From NCBI RefSeq assembly GCF_009362735.1, contig NZ_WHNP01000013.1, forward strand, positions 124,001 through 188,000: 64,000 nt of DNA, written 5' to 3'. The first letter of the stretch is position 1. Each line of letters starts with the position of its first letter. The notes below the pieces were generated by a model, which worked only from the letters and a program-made list of their open reading frames with translations, did not search any database and was not told the DNA's origin. The translations under genes were made by a program, and so were the position numbers. Below, piece after piece: positions 53,910 to 64,000 of this stretch. The stretch comes from Paraburkholderia franconis (GTDB lineage: Bacteria > Pseudomonadota > Gammaproteobacteria > Burkholderiales > Burkholderiaceae).

Positions 53910-55055
53910 TCAACGCGGGCCATACCTTAGTCGCGTCATCTGCTCGGCTTCGTTCGCGAGAAGGGTGGCCGCATCGCGGATCGCCACTTCGAGCGTAATG
54001 GGACCGGGAGCCGGTGAAAAGCATCCGCTGAAGTGCTCGGCGAGTTTCGGCAATGCGGCGGGGTCGACGGCACCCGATAGCAGCGTGGCCGGCACGCCCG
54101 CCGCGCGCGCATGGCGGCAGGCGATGAAAGGCGCCTTGCCATGCAGCGTCTGCACGTCCGAGCGGCCTTCGCCCGTGATGAGCCAGTTGGCGCCTTCGAG
54201 CGCCGCATCGAGACCGATCTCGCGCGCAACGACTTCCGCGCCTGGCTCAAATTCGGCGCCCAGCATATGCAGCGCGAAGCCGAGCCCACCTGCAGCGCCC
54301 GCGCCAGGCTCGTTGCGCGCGACACGATTCATCGCAGGTTCGACGAGGTCGGCGAAGCGGGCGAGGGCGGCGTCGATGATCCCAACCTGCTCCGGCGTCA
54401 CGCCTTTCTGCGGACCAAAGATTGCCGTCGCGCCATGGTCGCCCGTCAGCGGATTGTCGACGTCCGACATGCCGATGAACGTCGTTTCTCGCAGACGTGC
54501 ATCGAGCCCGGATGCGTCCACGCGCGTCAGTTGCGCGACCTGTTCGGGCGTCGGGTCGAGCTCATGTCCTTGCGCGTCGAACAGCTTGAGCCCGAGGCCG
54601 ACGAGCAGACCCGCGCCGCCGTCGTTCGTGCTGCTGCCGCCCAGCGCGACGAAAAAGCGCCGCACGCCCGCGTCGAGCAGCGAGCGAATCGCTTCGCCCA
54701 TGCCGCGCGTGCTGCGCGTTTCGACGGGGACGCCCATGCCGACAGGATCCGTAATGCCGACGATCTCTGCCGTTTCGATGATCGCGCTGCCATCTGCGAG
54801 CAGCCCCGTTGCGGCTTCACGCGACGGGCCAGCCGCGCCGCGCACCGTGAGCATGCGGCGCTCGCCGCCGCGCGTGAGCATGGCGTCGAGCGTGCCTTCG
54901 CCACCGTCCGCCATCGCGCAGACACGGATGGTCGCATCAGCTCTCGCGCGCAGGATGCCCGTCGCAATTGACTGCGCGACCTGCTCGGCGGACAACGAGC
55001 CTTTGAATGAGTCGGGTGCAATGACGACGATGGGCGCGGGCGGCGTATTCGGCAT
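53910..55055 (-). CDS. Glycerate kinase (GarK/GlxK type I)
   Basis: A 381-residue glycerate kinase that phosphorylates D-glycerate to 2-phosphoglycerate, linking glyoxylate or glucarate breakdown to glycolysis. Family motifs are APDSFKGSLSAEQVAQSIATGI at the start, ADGGEGTLDAML, GLGGSSTNDGGAGLL-like glycine loop (VALGGSSTNDGGAG), and the C-terminal ITGEGRSDVQTLHGKAP. It is complete by length. A MarR gene follows 63 bp downstream on the same strand and could regulate it. Confidence 0.92.
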   Translation of the reverse strand: MPNTPPAPIVVIAPDSFKGSLSAEQVAQSIATGILRARADATIRVCAMADGGEGTLDAMLTRGGERRMLTVRGAAGPSREAATGLLADGSAIIETAEIVGITDPVGMGVPVETRSTRGMGEAIRSLLDAGVRRFFVALGGSSTNDGGAGLLVGLGLKLFDAQGHELDPTPEQVAQLTRVDASGLDARLRETTFIGMSDVDNPLTGDHGATAIFGPQKGVTPEQVGIIDAALARFADLVEPAMNRVARNEPGAGAAGGLGFALHMLGAEFEPGAEVVAREIGLDAALEGANWLITGEGRSDVQTLHGKAPFIACRHARAAGVPATLLSGAVDPAALPKLAEHFSGCFSPAPGPITLEVAIRDAATLLANEAEQMTRLRYGPR

Positions 55056-55581
55056 GATGTCTCTGTTGAATTGGAATGGAAGCCATCGACGCGATCACGC
55101 GATGCGATGTGGAGCGGCCGGAACGCCTCTGCGCGCGCAGCAGCGTATCAGGTTGTGGAGAAGCTTATCAGCATGCGGTGCGCGACTGAATATACCGGAA
55201 GGTATAGGCAGAATTGACTTTGCTTCACGGATTGCGGCGCGCGTCGGGAGGAGGCCAAAGCACTTGCGGCGACCTGTGCGACAGGTCAGATCAGAGTGCG
55301 GGAGTCGCTCGGAATCCGCGAAACAGCGAATCGCGGCTAGCCGCGCAAATAGTTTGCTAGAATATTTGGCTCTCTGACCCAAACTGTGCTGCCGGCGGCC
55401 TCGCAGCCCGCGGCGAGAGGCACGCGATCGATGTCACACGTGAGTGAGCGAAGCGACGCGGCGACCCTGCGCTAAAGCGAATGCAAAACGCAGTGTCGGG
55501 CGCAAGACGCAAAGCGGACATCGAAAGGCGGCGCAGACAAGATAACTGATTCGCTCGAATAATTTTAGGACGATTGAAGCC
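55056..55581. other. Intergenic region upstream of tig
   Basis: About 526 bp between divergent glycerate kinase and tig. It contains a 12-bp perfect palindrome GCGGCTAGCCGC (55333-55344) just before a TAGAAT (55358-55363) that may be the tig -10, without a good -35. A 14-codon frame with a plausible GAGAGG (ATG 55431, stop 55473-55475) could be a leader peptide or chance. Confidence 0.45.
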
Positions 55582-56928
55582 ATGGCTAACGTTGTTGAAA
55601 ACCTCGGCAAGCTCGAACGCCGCGTGACGATTTCCCTGCCGAAGGACACCGTGCAGAAGGAAGTGGACGCGCGTATCCGTCAACTCGCGAAGAACGTGCG
55701 CATGCCGGGTTTCCGCCCGGGCAAGGTGCCGCTCAAGATGGTGACGCAGCAGTATGCGGGTCAGGTGGAAGCCGAAGTGCTGAGCGACAAGGTTGGCAAG
55801 GAATTCTTCGACATCAGCCGCGCGGAAAATCTGCGCGTTGCTGGCCAGCCGAGCTTCAGCCCGAAGACGGATGCCACAGAAGGCGCCTACGCATTCGACG
55901 CCACGTTCGAGGTTTACCCGGAAGTGAAGCTGGGCGACGTGGCGACGGCTGAAATCGAGCGCACGAAGACCACGATCAGCGATGCGGAAATCGACCGCAC
56001 GCTGGACATCCTGCGCAAGCAGCGCGTGCACTTCCACGCGCGCGGCGAAGCCGGCGAGCACGGCGACGGCGGCGCGGACACGGCTGCGAAGGACGGCGAC
56101 CGCGTGACGGTCGATTTCGTCGGCAAGATCGACGGCGAAGCATTCCAGGGCGGCAGCGCGGACGACTTCGCGTTTGTCCTGGGTGAAGGCCGCATGCTGC
56201 CGGAATTCGAAAAGGCGGCGCTCGGCCTGAAGGTCGGCGAGTCGAAGGAGTTCGACCTGAACTTCCCCGAGGACTATCACGGCAAGGAAGTCGCAGGCAA
56301 GACGGCGCAATTCACGATCACGATGAAGAAGATCGAGTGGCCGCACCTGCCGGAAATCGACGGCGAGTTCGCCAAGTCGCTCGGTATCGAGGACGGCGAT
56401 CTGACGAAGATGCGCAACGAAATCAAGGACAACCTCGAGCGCGAAGCGAAGCGTCGCACGCAGGCTGTCGTGAAGAACCAGGTAATGGACGCACTGCTGA
56501 AGATCTCCGAACTCGACGTGCCGAAGGCGCTGATCGAGCAGGACCAGCAGCGCCTCGTCGAAATGGCGCGCCAGGACCTGGCGCAGCGCGGCGTGCCGAA
56601 CGCGAAGGACGCGCCGATTCCCGCCGAAATGTTCGCCGAGCAGGCCGAGCGCCGCGTGAAGCTGGGCCTCGTGCTGGCCGAGCTGGTGAAGGCCAACGAG
56701 CTGCAGGCGAAGCCCGAGCAGATCCGCGCGGAAGTCGACGAATTCGCGAAGAGCTACGAAGACCCGAAGGAAGTCGTCCGCTGGTATTATTCGAACCAGC
56801 AACGCCTTGCCGAAATGGAAGCGTATGTCGTTGAATCCAACGTCGTCGATTTCGTGCTGAGCAAGGCGAAGGTGACAGACAAGGAAGTGAGCTTCGAAGA
56901 GCTGGCAAGCGCGACCGCGCAAGCTTAA
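55582..56928 (+). CDS. tig: Trigger factor
   Basis: Trigger factor binds the ribosome exit and chaperones nascent chains. The 448-residue protein has the N-terminal ribosome-binding signature GFRPGKVP (near residue 45). The FKBP-like peptidyl-prolyl isomerase domain (about 165-250: DRVTVDFVGKIDGEAF and EFEKAALGLKVGESKEF) follows, then a long helical C-terminal domain. It heads the conserved tig-clpP-clpX-lon block. Confidence 0.97.
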   Translation: MANVVENLGKLERRVTISLPKDTVQKEVDARIRQLAKNVRMPGFRPGKVPLKMVTQQYAGQVEAEVLSDKVGKEFFDISRAENLRVAGQPSFSPKTDATEGAYAFDATFEVYPEVKLGDVATAEIERTKTTISDAEIDRTLDILRKQRVHFHARGEAGEHGDGGADTAAKDGDRVTVDFVGKIDGEAFQGGSADDFAFVLGEGRMLPEFEKAALGLKVGESKEFDLNFPEDYHGKEVAGKTAQFTITMKKIEWPHLPEIDGEFAKSLGIEDGDLTKMRNEIKDNLEREAKRRTQAVVKNQVMDALLKISELDVPKALIEQDQQRLVEMARQDLAQRGVPNAKDAPIPAEMFAEQAERRVKLGLVLAELVKANELQAKPEQIRAEVDEFAKSYEDPKEVVRWYYSNQQRLAEMEAYVVESNVVDFVLSKAKVTDKEVSFEELASATAQA

Positions 56929-57121
56929 GCATCGCTGCAACGGCGTGCCGGCTGTCCGAGCGACGGCCCGCACGCCGTTTTTACGTACTGAGAAACCGTA
57001 CCGGTGGCCGATTCGTGCTAAAAAAACGCTCGTCGGCGGTTTTTGCACTTGAAGAAATGCGCGGCCGCACCCAATTGTTTAGAACCGGTTATCAGAACAT
57101 TTCCTGACAAGGATCCATTGC

Positions 57122-57781
57122 ATGACCTTTCGCGCTCAAATGCTGGACACGCTGACCTCCCAGTCGTCATGGGATCGGGATCTCGAAGCGCAAGCGCTCG
57201 GCCTCGTGCCGATCGTCGTCGAAACGAGCGGTCGCGGCGAACGTTCTTACGATATCTACTCGCGCCTGTTGAAGGAGCGTGTGGTTTTCCTGGTCGGCGA
57301 AGTGAATGATCAGACCGCGAACCTCGTCATCGCGCAGTTGCTGTTCCTCGAAAGTGAAAATCCGGACAAGGACATCAGCTTCTACATCAACAGCCCGGGT
57401 GGCTCGGTGTCGGCGGGTATGGCGATCTACGACACGATGCAGTTCATCAAGCCGGACGTCTCGACACTGTGCATGGGTCTCGCGGCCAGCATGGGCGCGT
57501 TCCTGCTCGCAGCGGGCGCGAAGGGCAAGCGTTTTGCGTTGCCGAATGCGCGCGTGATGATCCACCAGCCGCTGGGCGGCGCACGGGGTCAGGCATCGGA
57601 TATCGAAATTCAGGCACGCGAAATCCTGTACCTGAAGGAGCGTCTGAACCAGTTGCTGTCGCATCACACCGGTCAACCCGTCGAGCGGATCCAGCGCGAC
57701 ACGGACCGCGACAACTTCATGTCTGGCGACGACGCGCAGGCGTATGGTCTTGTCGATCAGGTTCTGCATAAGCGCCCGTAA
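57122..57781 (+). CDS. clpP: ClpP, ATP-dependent Clp protease proteolytic subunit
   Basis: ClpP forms the tetradecameric proteolytic chamber used by ClpX and ClpA. The 219-residue subunit has the catalytic triad Ser123 (AASMGAF), His148 (MIHQPLGG) and Asp197 (DTDRDNFMS), with spacing identical to E. coli. The oxyanion strand SPGGSVSAG is intact. AAGGA precedes the ATG. clpX follows 207 bp downstream. Confidence 0.97.
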   Translation: MTFRAQMLDTLTSQSSWDRDLEAQALGLVPIVVETSGRGERSYDIYSRLLKERVVFLVGEVNDQTANLVIAQLLFLESENPDKDISFYINSPGGSVSAGMAIYDTMQFIKPDVSTLCMGLAASMGAFLLAAGAKGKRFALPNARVMIHQPLGGARGQASDIEIQAREILYLKERLNQLLSHHTGQPVERIQRDTDRDNFMSGDDAQAYGLVDQVLHKRP

Positions 57782-57988
57782 AAATTCGCTGAAACGTGAC
57801 TGATCCGGAGCGCTTTTCCTTCAAATTGGGGGAAGAGCGCCAGCGCAAAACCTTGTGAAATAATAAGACCCGTCTGAACGCCTGCGGCAAACGCCGTCAC
57901 AGCTTTTGCGCATCCGTCCTACCCCGAACTGAACGGGGTGGGCAAACGGCGTATCATGTCATTCGAGTGTCCGGAGGCTCACACATCT

Positions 57989-59260
57989 ATGGCGGACAAA
58001 AAAGGTTCTAACAGCGAAAAGCTGTTGTATTGCTCGTTCTGCGGTAAGAGTCAGCACGAAGTCAAAAAGCTGATTGCTGGCCCGTCGGTATTCATTTGCG
58101 ATGAATGTATCGACCTGTGCAACGAGATCATTCGCGACGAAGCAGCGGGCGCGGGTCTGGAAACAGGTCTGTCCAAGTCCGATCTGCCGAGTCCCCAGGA
58201 AATCCGCGAAATTCTCGATCAATACGTGATCGGGCAGGAACGCGCGAAGAAAATTCTCGCGGTCGCGGTGTACAACCACTACAAGCGTCTCAAGCACCTC
58301 GACAAGAAGGACGACGTCGAGTTGTCGAAGAGCAACATTCTGCTGATCGGCCCGACGGGCTCCGGCAAGACGCTGCTCGCGCAGACGCTTGCGCGCCTTC
58401 TGAACGTGCCGTTCGTGATCGCCGACGCGACCACGCTGACGGAAGCCGGTTACGTCGGCGAAGACGTCGAAAACATCATTCAGAAGCTGCTGCAAAACTG
58501 CAATTACGAAGTCGACAAGGCGCAGCGCGGCATCGTCTACATTGACGAAATCGACAAGATCAGCCGCAAGTCGGATAACCCGTCGATTACCCGCGACGTG
58601 TCAGGCGAAGGCGTGCAGCAGGCTCTGCTGAAGCTGGTCGAGGGCACGATGGCGTCGGTGCCGCCGCAAGGTGGTCGTAAGCATCCGAACCAGGATTTCA
58701 TCCAGGTCGATACGACCAACATCCTGTTTATCTGCGGCGGCGCGTTCGATGGCCTCGAAAAAGTCATCGTCGACCGTACGGAAAAAACGGGGATCGGTTT
58801 CGGCGCGAGCGTTAAGAGCAAGCAGGATCGCGACGCGGGCGAGGTGCTGCGCGAAGTCGAACCGGAAGATCTCATCAAATTCGGCCTGATTCCAGAACTG
58901 ATCGGCCGTCTGCCCGTCGTGGCGACGCTCGGCAAGCTTGACGAAGCCGCGCTGATGAAGATTCTGGTCGAACCGAAGAACGCGCTCGTGAAGCAGTATC
59001 ACAAGCTGTTCAACATGGAGCGTGTCGAGCTGGAGATCCGTCCGGCCGCGTTGCAGGCCGTTGCGCGCAAGGCGATCCGCCGTAAGACGGGGGCACGTGG
59101 CTTGCGTTCAATTCTGGAACAGGCGTTGCTCGACGTGATGTACGAACTGCCGGCAATGAAGGGCGTCAGCAAAGTCATTATTGACGACAATGTCATTGAA
59201 GGTGACGGAAAGCCGCTATTGATCTACGAAGACGCTCCGAAGGTGGCGGGCTCGAATTGA
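57989..59260 (+). CDS. clpX: ClpX, ATP-dependent Clp protease ATPase subunit
   Basis: ClpX unfolds tagged substrates and threads them into ClpP. The 423-residue protein has the N-terminal zinc-binding domain (Cys15, Cys18, Cys37, Cys40), Walker A GPTGSGKT at 121-128, Walker B region IVYIDEIDKI, and the ClpP-binding IGF-type loop (around KTGIGFGASV). The ATG at 57989 gives the usual length. GGAGG lies 11 bp upstream. An in-frame start at 57938 is not supported by the family. A terminator follows. Confidence 0.96.
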   Translation: MADKKGSNSEKLLYCSFCGKSQHEVKKLIAGPSVFICDECIDLCNEIIRDEAAGAGLETGLSKSDLPSPQEIREILDQYVIGQERAKKILAVAVYNHYKRLKHLDKKDDVELSKSNILLIGPTGSGKTLLAQTLARLLNVPFVIADATTLTEAGYVGEDVENIIQKLLQNCNYEVDKAQRGIVYIDEIDKISRKSDNPSITRDVSGEGVQQALLKLVEGTMASVPPQGGRKHPNQDFIQVDTTNILFICGGAFDGLEKVIVDRTEKTGIGFGASVKSKQDRDAGEVLREVEPEDLIKFGLIPELIGRLPVVATLGKLDEAALMKILVEPKNALVKQYHKLFNMERVELEIRPAALQAVARKAIRRKTGARGLRSILEQALLDVMYELPAMKGVSKVIIDDNVIEGDGKPLLIYEDAPKVAGSN

Positions 59261-59279
59261 TCGGCTTCCCGATTGTTGA

Positions 59280-59314
59280 AAAAAAGCCGTTCATGGCGCG
59301 TGAACGGCTTTTTT
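59280..59314 (+). terminator. Terminator after clpX
   Basis: Thirteen-bp perfect arms (59281-59293 and 59301-59313) around a 7-nt loop, with a T run at the end. It separates clpX from lon, so lon needs its own promoter. Confidence 0.85.
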
Positions 59315-59442
59315 CGTTTATCGTGTCGTCAGGACGGAATGTTTTTCTGGAGTCACTGAACTTTTCCCACACGCGAAGGCTTGCAATCGTTTTATGCGGC
59401 CTCAACTACCGAACAAACTGATTCCACTCATGGGGAAATGAA

Positions 59443-61860
<2,418 letters not shown>

Positions 61861-61902
61861 GCACTCTGATCTGCCGGCGGCAGCCGGTCCTGTTAGCAAA
61901 TG

Positions 61903-61932
61903 AAAACCCGCGGGCTGGTCCGCGGGTTTTTT
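61903..61932 (+). terminator. Terminator after lon
   Basis: Ten-bp arms AAAACCCGCG (61903-61912) and CGCGGGTTTT (61921-61930) with an 8-nt loop and a T run. Confidence 0.85.
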
Positions 61933-62092
61933 ATTTCCGTATGCCGAAGAAACTGCGCAAACGTTTTTTTGTGTGCGCTCTCCTGAATATCGTTTTTAAC
62001 CCGCACGATTCGTTGCATCTGCATCGGTCTCTTCGCAAGATTTTGTGATCGACAAGCCTTCGACGTACCCTTCGAATCAGGCCCAACCCCGC

Positions 62093-62121
62093 TTGACACA
62101 AGGGTTTCGGCCCATTCTAAT
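62093..62121 (+). promoter_or_regulatory. hupB promoter
   Basis: A perfect TTGACA (62093-62098), a 17-bp spacer and TCTAAT (62116-62121, 5 of 6). It lies about 88 bp before the hupB start and suits an abundant nucleoid protein. Confidence 0.75.
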
Positions 62122-62208
62122 GAGTGGCCGGCAAATTATGCCGTGCCGCAGATAACCGGGCGCTTAAGCGCTTTCATGATTGCCCAACTACACACTCGGG
62201 GGCTTTAA

Positions 62209-62481
62209 ATGAATAAAACGGAATTAATCGATCACATCGCACAGCAAGCCGATATTTCGAAAGCGGCAGCGGGCCGTGCGCTGGATGCCGTGATCGGTGG
62301 CGTCAAAGGCACGTTGAAAAAGGGTGGTTCGGTCACGCTGGTCGGTTTCGGCACGTTCGCCGTGGGCAAGCGCACGGCTCGCACGGGCCGCAATCCGCGC
62401 ACGGGTGCGGCGATCAAGATCAAGGCAGCCAAGGTCCCGAAATTTAGGCCTGGCAAAGCGCTGAAGGATGCGTTAAACTAA
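62209..62481 (+). CDS. hupB: HU-type nucleoid DNA-binding protein
   Basis: HU bends and compacts DNA as a dimer. The 90-residue protein has the family helices and DNA-grasping arm with GFGTFAVGKRTARTGRNPRTGAAIKI, including the intercalating Pro of RNPRTG. It ends with the conserved VPKFRPGKALKDALN. The strong upstream promoter, position after lon and the length all fit hupB of beta-proteobacteria. Confidence 0.96.
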   Translation: MNKTELIDHIAQQADISKAAAGRALDAVIGGVKGTLKKGGSVTLVGFGTFAVGKRTARTGRNPRTGAAIKIKAAKVPKFRPGKALKDALN

Positions 62482-62551
62482 TAGGCTTGCTGCTTGATGA
62501 GATTGCTGATGCAAATCGGCATGAGCAATCAGGCGGCGGCAATCTCGGAGC

Positions 62552-62627
62552 GGGTGCTTAGCTCAGTTGGTAGAGCGGCGCCCTTACAAGGCGTAGGTCG
62601 GGAGTTCGAGCCTCTCAGCACCCACCA
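62552..62627 (+). tRNA. tRNA-Val (anticodon UAC)
   Basis: The 76-nt gene has acceptor arms GGGTGCT (62552-62558) and AGCACCC (62617-62623), discriminator A and encoded CCA. The anticodon loop CTTACAA contains TAC. D- and T-arms (TTAGCTCAGTTGGTAGAG and GAGTTCGAGCCTC) are normal. Confidence 0.96.
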
Positions 62628-62668
62628 GTTCCAGATTAAAGTGACACGCTGCAGCATATGCAGCAAAA

Positions 62669-62745
62669 GGAGTGGTAGTTCAGTCGGTTAGAATACCGGC
62701 CTGTCACGCCGGGGGTCGCGGGTTCGAGTCCCGTCCACTCCGCCA
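62669..62745 (+). tRNA. tRNA-Asp (anticodon GUC)
   Basis: The 77-nt gene has acceptor arms GGAGTGG (62669-62675) and CCACTCC (62735-62741), discriminator G and encoded CCA. The anticodon loop CTGTCAC contains GTC. It lies 41 bp after tRNA-Val, so both are probably one transcript. Confidence 0.96.
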
Positions 62746-62754
62746 GTATCCTAG

Positions 62755-62781
62755 AAAGGCGAACTCCGGTTCGCCTTTTTT
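62755..62781 (+). terminator. Terminator after the tRNA-Val/tRNA-Asp pair
   Basis: Ten-bp arms AAAGGCGAAC (62755-62764) and GTTCGCCTTT (62769-62778) enclose TCCG, followed by T. Confidence 0.85.
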
Positions 62782-62843
62782 ATTGCCCGCTGTTGTACTA
62801 TCGGGCGTTCCGTTTTTGGCACCTGACTATCGCCTCCTCAAGC

Positions 62844-64000
62844 ATGCTCGATTTCTTCCGCAATCACCAACGTCTGATGATGTTCATGCTCATCCTGGTC
62901 ATTCTGCCGGGTTTGGGCTTTGTGGGTATCCAGGGCTTCCGCGGTTTCTTTGACGAGAGCTCGAACGTCGCGAGCGTCAACGGTCACAAGATCACGCGCG
63001 GCGAATTTGACAACGCGTGGCGCCAGCAGATGGACCGCGCGCGTCAGATGCTCGGCGCCCAGTTCGACTCGAAGGTGTTCGACACGCCGGAGCGCCGCAA
63101 GGATATGCTCGACGGCCTGATTCAACAGCGCGTGCTCGCCGACGAAACGCAACGCCTGCATCTGACGGTCTCCGACGATGCGCTGCGCCGCGCGCTGCTG
63201 GCCGACCCCGTGATCGGTTCGTTGAAGAACCCGGATGGGTCGATCGACCTCAACAAATACAAAGAACTCCTTGCGATGCAGGGCCTCACGCCCGATCAAT
63301 ATCAGGAGCAGGTCCGCTACGGCATGGCGATGCAGCAGTTGCCGGCCGTAATCACGCAGACGGCGTTCACGCCCAAGACGCTCGCGCAGCATCTGACCGA
63401 ACTCGCCGAACAGCAGCGCGAAGTGCAGGGTCTCGCGTTCCACGCGAAGGAGTACGAGTCGAAGGTGAAGCCGACCGACGCGCAAATCCAGGCGTACTAC
63501 GATGCGCACAGCAACGATTTCGCGACGCCCGCAACGGCGACGATCCAGTACCTCGTGATGTCACCTGCCACGCTCGCTGCATCGACGAATCCGGGCGACG
63601 CTGATCTCAAGAAGTACTACGACGACAACATCTCGCACTTCCGCACGACGGCCGAAGTGCGCGCGAGCCACATCCTGATCGCGGCGCCTAAGGACGCGAG
63701 CGCCGCCGACAAGGACAAGGCGAAGCAGAAAGCGCAGGAGATCCTCGCGCAGGTCAAGGCGCATCCGGATCAGTTCGCACAACTCGCGCAGCAGGATTCG
63801 CAAGACCCGGGCTCGGCATCGAAGGGCGGCGATCTCGGCTATTTCGGCCCGGGCATGATCGCGGGCGGCAAAGCGTTCGACAATGCCGTCTTCAAGATGA
63901 AGAAGGATGAGATCAGCGACCTGATCCAGTCGGACTTCGGCTATCACATCGTCAAGGTGACGGACGTGAAGCCGTCGGTGACGAAGCCCTTCGACGAAGT
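62844..64000 (+). CDS. ppiD: PpiD/SurA-like peptidyl-prolyl isomerase, 5' part
   Basis: An inner-membrane-anchored periplasmic chaperone whose parvulin domain isomerises prolyl bonds and helps outer-membrane protein folding. The visible 385 residues show an N-terminal transmembrane helix (about 10-30, MMFMLILVILPGLGFVGIQGF). A SurA-type N-terminal chaperone domain (about 40-210) and the first parvulin domain (about 267-370: RASHILI, GDLGYFGPGMI and FGYHIVKV) follow. The reading frame is open at the window end, so the remaining C-terminal part (about 260 residues in the family) is missing from this window, not from the gene. Start is the ATG at 62844. Confidence 0.93.
   Translation, partial: MLDFFRNHQRLMMFMLILVILPGLGFVGIQGFRGFFDESSNVASVNGHKITRGEFDNAWRQQMDRARQMLGAQFDSKVFDTPERRKDMLDGLIQQRVLADETQRLHLTVSDDALRRALLADPVIGSLKNPDGSIDLNKYKELLAMQGLTPDQYQEQVRYGMAMQQLPAVITQTAFTPKTLAQHLTELAEQQREVQGLAFHAKEYESKVKPTDAQIQAYYDAHSNDFATPATATIQYLVMSPATLAASTNPGDADLKKYYDDNISHFRTTAEVRASHILIAAPKDASAADKDKAKQKAQEILAQVKAHPDQFAQLAQQDSQDPGSASKGGDLGYFGPGMIAGGKAFDNAVFKMKKDEISDLIQSDFGYHIVKVTDVKPSVTKPFDE

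Larger units (their letters stand above)
61861..62208 (+). other. lon-hupB intergenic region
   Basis: About 348 bp holding the lon terminator (61903-61932) and a strong hupB promoter (62093-62121). Nothing else is recognised. Confidence 0.7.

Noticed and set aside
59315..59442. Heat-shock (sigma-32) promoter for lon
   Set aside because: A CTTGCA at 59381 resembles the -35, but the sequence 14 bp later (CCTCAAC) does not match the -10 consensus.

Overview
The window is chromosomal DNA of a GC-rich betaproteobacterium of the Burkholderia sensu lato group, most likely Paraburkholderia. The evidence is gene content and order: a phaC-phaA-phaB-phaR polyester locus with residue spacing like Cupriavidus necator, a bktB thiolase, the mfd/ispD-ispF block, tig-clpP-clpX-lon-hupB-tRNA-ppiD, and an ahpC/ahpD pair. 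Genus assignment is inference. I see no insertion sequence, prophage, CRISPR array or rRNA operon.

Layout. 1-8.6 kb: bamD (outer-membrane assembly), divergent from an rluD-type pseudouridine synthase that overlaps pgeF by ATGA, then the polyhydroxybutyrate locus. PhaA condenses acetyl-CoA, PhaB reduces the product, PhaC polymerises it and PhaR regulates granule genes. 8.7-9.6 kb: a small AT-richer insert with a lysozyme-like enzyme and an overlapping exported protein, which I read as a possible effector/immunity pair. 10-16.7 kb: rimO with a sugar kinase, bktB, an exported protein, a cystathionine beta-lyase and serB. 16.9-22.8 kb: a P450, then a two-gene non-homologous end-joining cassette (Ku, LigD) followed by a small disordered protein. 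22.9-30.3 kb: a LysR regulator divergent from a quinone-oxidoreductase-like enzyme, an exported protein, fetAB (iron export) and an AsmA-like protein.

30.4-36 kb: a hypothetical gene and a signalling cluster of sensor kinase, stand-alone receiver and hybrid kinase. 36.1-40.6 kb: mscL, a threonine-dehydratase-type enzyme, argE and a second M20 protein that lacks several metal ligands. 40.6-45.6 kb: mfd, divergent from ispD-ispF. 45.7-49.3 kb: ahpD, ahpC and an OmpR/EnvZ-type pair, all on the minus strand. 49.5-55.1 kb: two exported proteins (one DUF1501), a squalene/phytoene-synthase-fold protein, tRNA-Leu, a 44-residue His-rich exported peptide, a MarR regulator and glycerate kinase. 55.6-64 kb: tig, clpP, clpX, lon, hupB, tRNA-Val, tRNA-Asp and the 5' part of ppiD, which runs off the window.

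Many strong intrinsic terminators separate the units. Most starts were set by ribosome binding site and family N-terminus, because upstream in-frame extensions are common in this GC-rich DNA.
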